From NCBI GenBank assembly GCA_934573945.1, contig CAKTMQ010000080.1, positions 1 to 7,401 on the forward strand: a stretch of DNA of 7,401 bases, read 5' to 3'. Positions 5,129 through 7,401 of the stretch are shown in pieces. How positions within the stretch are numbered: the first letter of the stretch is position 1; every line of letters begins with the position of its first letter. The position numbers and the translations under genes are program-made. The notes beneath the pieces were generated by a model. It was not told the DNA's origin. It saw only the letters and a program-made list of their open reading frames with translations, and did not search any database. This stretch comes from an uncultured Oscillospiraceae bacterium (GTDB lineage Bacteria; Bacillota; Clostridia; Oscillospirales; Oscillospiraceae).

Positions 5129-7401
5129 ATGACGGATAAAGTACCGTTTTTTGACTTTTTTGACCGGTTCGTACCGCCCCGTGAGCTGCGGCTGCTGCTG
5201 CACGACGCAGCGGTGATTGGCGGCGTGCTGGATCGCGCCAACCGCGCCATGGAGCTGGAGCTGACGTGCGGCGAAGCACTGCCGCCCGCCGCGCAGGAGA
5301 CGCTGCGCCAGCTGCTGATGCAGGAATATGACCTGCGCCAGCTGCGCATCACCCTGCAAGCACCGGCAGCCAGCAAAAAATCCAACGACCTGCTTATGGG
5401 CAAGCCCATCAAGGGAAAGCCCATCCCCATGGCCGACCTGAACCCCAAGATGGGCGCCATCGTGGTGGAGGGCAAGGTCTTTGCCGCAGAGCTGTATGAG
5501 ACCCGACGGCCGGGGCTGTGGTGCCTGACTTTTGACATGACCGATTATGTCGGCAGCATGACCGTGCGGAAATATATGGATGAAAAAGAGGCCAAACCCC
5601 TCACCGGCCGCATTTCCCCGGGAATGTGGGTACAGGTACAGGGCGTGGTGGAGCTGACGAGGGACGGTAAGGATCTGCAGCTGCGCCCCTTCAACATCGT
5701 AAAGGTGGGGCACGAGGGACGCCGGGACACAAGTCCGGAGAAACGTGTGGAGCTGCACCTCCACACCCGTATGTCCAACATGGATGCGTTGACCGACACC
5801 GCCAGCGTTATCAAGCAGGCCATCTCCTGGGGGCATCCGGCCATCGCCATCACCGACCACGGCGTGGCGCAGTCCTTCCCCGACGCGTGGCACACCGCCA
5901 AGGGTAAGATCAAGATCCTCTATGGCGTGGAGGGCTACTTCGTCAACAATCTGGACGACCGGGTGGCGGTGCATGGCCAACAGGATCAGCTGTTTGGCGA
6001 GGAGATCGTCTGCTTCGATATTGAGACCACCGGATTGAAGGTCACTACCGAGGCCATCACGGAGATCGGCGCGGTGGTACTGAAAAACGGTGAGATTACT
6101 GAGAAATTCCAGACCTTTGTCAATCCTCAGCGGCGACTGACGCCGGAGATCATCGGCCTGACCGGCATCACCGATGCCATGCTGGCGGATGCCCCCTCTC
6201 TGAAGGATGCGCTGACAGCCTTTCTGCAGTTTGTCAACGGCCGTCCGCTGGCCGCCCACAACGCTCCCTTCGACATTGGCTTCATCCGGGCGGGCTGTGA
6301 AAAGGTGGGACTGCCTTTCGAGCCGACCTACATTGATTCACTGATCCTGGCGCAGAACCTGCTGCCGGAGCTGCACAAATACAAGCTGGACATCGTGGCG
6401 GAATATCTGGATCTGCCTGCCTTTAACCACCACCGGGCTTCCGACGATGCGGGGATGGTGGCCTATATGCTGGTGCCCTTCTTTGAGAAGATGCGGCAGG
6501 AGCTGCACATCGACCACATCCAGCAGATCAACAACGTCATGACCCGGCTGCGTCCCCAGGGCGGCCGCTCCAACCGCTTCCCTAAGCATATCATCATTCT
6601 GGCCAAGAACAAGCTGGGACTGAAGCACTTGTATCAGCTGATTTCCGTGTCCAACCTGAAGTACTTCCGTCGGGTGCCCACCATTCCCAAAACAGAGCTG
6701 GCCGCCCACCGGGAGGGACTGATCATCGGCTCCGCCTGCGAGGCCGGCGAGCTGTTCCGGGCGGTAGCCGATCATCGGGAGTGGAGCGAGCTGAAGCGTA
6801 TTGCCGCCTTCTACGACTATCTGGAGATCCAGCCCCTGTGCAATAACGCCTTTATGCTCCGCAACGGCGAGGTACAGTCGGAGGAGGAGCTGCGGGACTT
6901 CAACCGCACCATCGTGCGGTTGGGCGAAGAGCTGGGCAAGCCGGTGTGCGCCACCGGCGACGTGCATTTTCAGGAGCCGGAGGATGAGGTGTACCGCCAC
7001 ATCCTGCTGGCCAGCAAGAAATTTGCTGACGCCGACGCGCCGTTGCCTATCTATTTCAAGACCACCGATGAGATGCTGGAGGAGTTCTCCTATCTGGGTG
7101 CGGAAAAAGCCCATGAGGTAGTCATCGACAATCCCCGCAGGATCGCCGACATGGTGGAGGAGATCGAGCTTCTGCCGCCGGGACAGCTGTTCCCGCCCCG
7201 GCTGGAAAACTCCGAGCAGGAGCTGTATGACCGGGTGTGGAGCAAATGCCACGTCATGTATGGAGAGAATCCGCCTCAGCTGATCGTGGACCGGCTGAAC
7301 GTGGAGCTGGACAGCATCCTGGGCAAATACGACGTGGTGTATATGTCCGCCCAGAAGCTGGTGCAGCGCAGTCTGGAAAACGGCTATCTGGTGGGCTCCC
7401 G
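5129..7401 (+). CDS. polC: DNA polymerase III PolC-type alpha subunit, N-terminal part (3' end outside window)
   Basis: Main replicative DNA polymerase of low-GC gram-positives, carrying its own 3'-5' proofreading exonuclease; it acts at the fork with the beta clamp. The frame is open from ATG 5129 to the window end: 757 complete codons, about half of the usual 1,350-1,450 residues. Domains in order: a short N-terminal region (1-105); an OB-fold (about 108-195); the first half of the PHP domain, with H210 and H212 (VELHLHT), D243-H244 (ITDHG) and E268; a DEDDh exonuclease inserted at about 293-450, with D297 and E299 (FDIETTGL), D382 (HNAPFDIGF), H435 and D440; the second PHP half (about 485-640), with C536 (GSACEAGELF), D611 and H613 (GDVHF); then the start of the polymerase core, with YFKTTDEMLEEF at 642-653. 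The window ends at GYLVGS, the beginning of the conserved palm motif. All visible exonuclease residues are intact. The N-terminal region looks much shorter than in Bacillus. Confidence 0.96.
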   Translation, partial: MTDKVPFFDFFDRFVPPRELRLLLHDAAVIGGVLDRANRAMELELTCGEALPPAAQETLRQLLMQEYDLRQLRITLQAPAASKKSNDLLMGKPIKGKPIPMADLNPKMGAIVVEGKVFAAELYETRRPGLWCLTFDMTDYVGSMTVRKYMDEKEAKPLTGRISPGMWVQVQGVVELTRDGKDLQLRPFNIVKVGHEGRRDTSPEKRVELHLHTRMSNMDALTDTASVIKQAISWGHPAIAITDHGVAQSFPDAWHTAKGKIKILYGVEGYFVNNLDDRVAVHGQQDQLFGEEIVCFDIETTGLKVTTEAITEIGAVVLKNGEITEKFQTFVNPQRRLTPEIIGLTGITDAMLADAPSLKDALTAFLQFVNGRPLAAHNAPFDIGFIRAGCEKVGLPFEPTYIDSLILAQNLLPELHKYKLDIVAEYLDLPAFNHHRASDDAGMVAYMLVPFFEKMRQELHIDHIQQINNVMTRLRPQGGRSNRFPKHIIILAKNKLGLKHLYQLISVSNLKYFRRVPTIPKTELAAHREGLIIGSACEAGELFRAVADHREWSELKRIAAFYDYLEIQPLCNNAFMLRNGEVQSEEELRDFNRTIVRLGEELGKPVCATGDVHFQEPEDEVYRHILLASKKFADADAPLPIYFKTTDEMLEEFSYLGAEKAHEVVIDNPRRIADMVEEIELLPPGQLFPPRLENSEQELYDRVWSKCHVMYGENPPQLIVDRLNVELDSILGKYDVVYMSAQKLVQRSLENGYLVGS
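5147..5164 (+). repeat. Perfect tandem 9-base repeat with two T6 tracts in polC
   Basis: TTTTTTGAC occurs twice in direct succession (5147-5155 and 5156-5164), in frame, encoding Phe-Phe-Asp twice as residues 7-12 of PolC. GTACCG flanks the repeat on both sides (5141-5146 and 5171-5176). The T tracts stand out in a GC-rich gene that elsewhere prefers TTC or mixed Phe codons. The repeat is seen directly; any role is unknown, and chance in a Phe-rich N-terminus is the simplest explanation. Confidence 0.9.

Noticed and set aside
5118..5164. T-tracts after the ispG stop as an intrinsic terminator
   Set aside because: No stable GC-rich stem precedes the T6 runs; only 4-bp pairings with long loops can be drawn. 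The tracts also lie inside the polC coding frame.
4736..6259. A 507-codon open frame on the - strand spanning the ispG-polC junction
   Set aside because: It runs antisense to two certain genes, is rich in His, Gln, Gly and Arg as expected from the complement of GC-biased codons, and shows no recognisable domain. Long antisense frames are expected at this base composition.
6338..7252. A 304-codon open frame on the - strand opposite polC
   Set aside because: It is opposite the conserved PHP and polymerase-core coding sequence of polC, with no family resemblance. Treated as a shadow frame.
1..7401. Search for mobile elements, CRISPR arrays, RNA genes, riboswitches, toxin-antitoxin or defence genes
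   Set aside because: Seven tightly packed conserved genes on one strand fill the window and leave no space of more than 45 bases; no repeats, inverted ends or structured RNA were seen.

Overview
The window reads as one stretch of a housekeeping operon from a GC-rich member of the Bacillota, most likely a gut-type clostridium of the Oscillospirales (Ruminococcaceae/Oscillospiraceae). Three things point there: the gram-positive replicase PolC rather than only DnaE; the gene order frr-uppS-cdsA-dxr-rseP-ispG-polC, which is a variant of the Bacillus order frr-uppS-cdsA-dxr-rasP-proS-polC; and strongly GC-biased third codon positions together with AAGGAG/GAGGAG-type Shine-Dalgarno sites. The genus cannot be fixed from the sequence alone.

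Layout, all on the + strand: 1-198 the C-terminal third of ribosome recycling factor (frr, cut by the window start); 198-929 undecaprenyl diphosphate synthase (uppS), overlapping frr by one base; 930-974 the only gap longer than about 16 bases; 975-1811 CDP-diacylglycerol synthase (cdsA); 1828-2991 DXP reductoisomerase (dxr); 2995-4065 site-2 membrane metalloprotease (rseP/rasP); 4080-5117 HMBPP synthase (ispG); 5129-7401 the first 757 codons of PolC (cut by the window end). Nothing supports a gene on the - strand. I see no RNA gene, mobile element, CRISPR array, promoter or terminator.

How the genes fit together: dxr (first committed step) and ispG (penultimate step) belong to the MEP pathway, which makes the isoprenoid units that UppS polymerises into the C55 lipid carrier of cell-wall synthesis. 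CdsA supplies CDP-diacylglycerol for phospholipids, and RseP cuts membrane proteins within the bilayer, usually during envelope-stress signalling. The operon therefore couples ribosome recycling, wall-carrier and membrane-lipid synthesis, envelope proteolysis and replication. Short spacings, stop codons that overlap Shine-Dalgarno sites and the frr/uppS overlap all suggest translational coupling on one transcript.

I looked for an undescribed system and did not find one. The points worth a second look are small: an unusually short PolC N-terminus with an in-frame stop just upstream of its start, a perfect 9-base tandem repeat with two T6 tracts at the 5' end of polC, a perfect palindrome over the dxr ribosome binding site, and an ambiguous uppS start.
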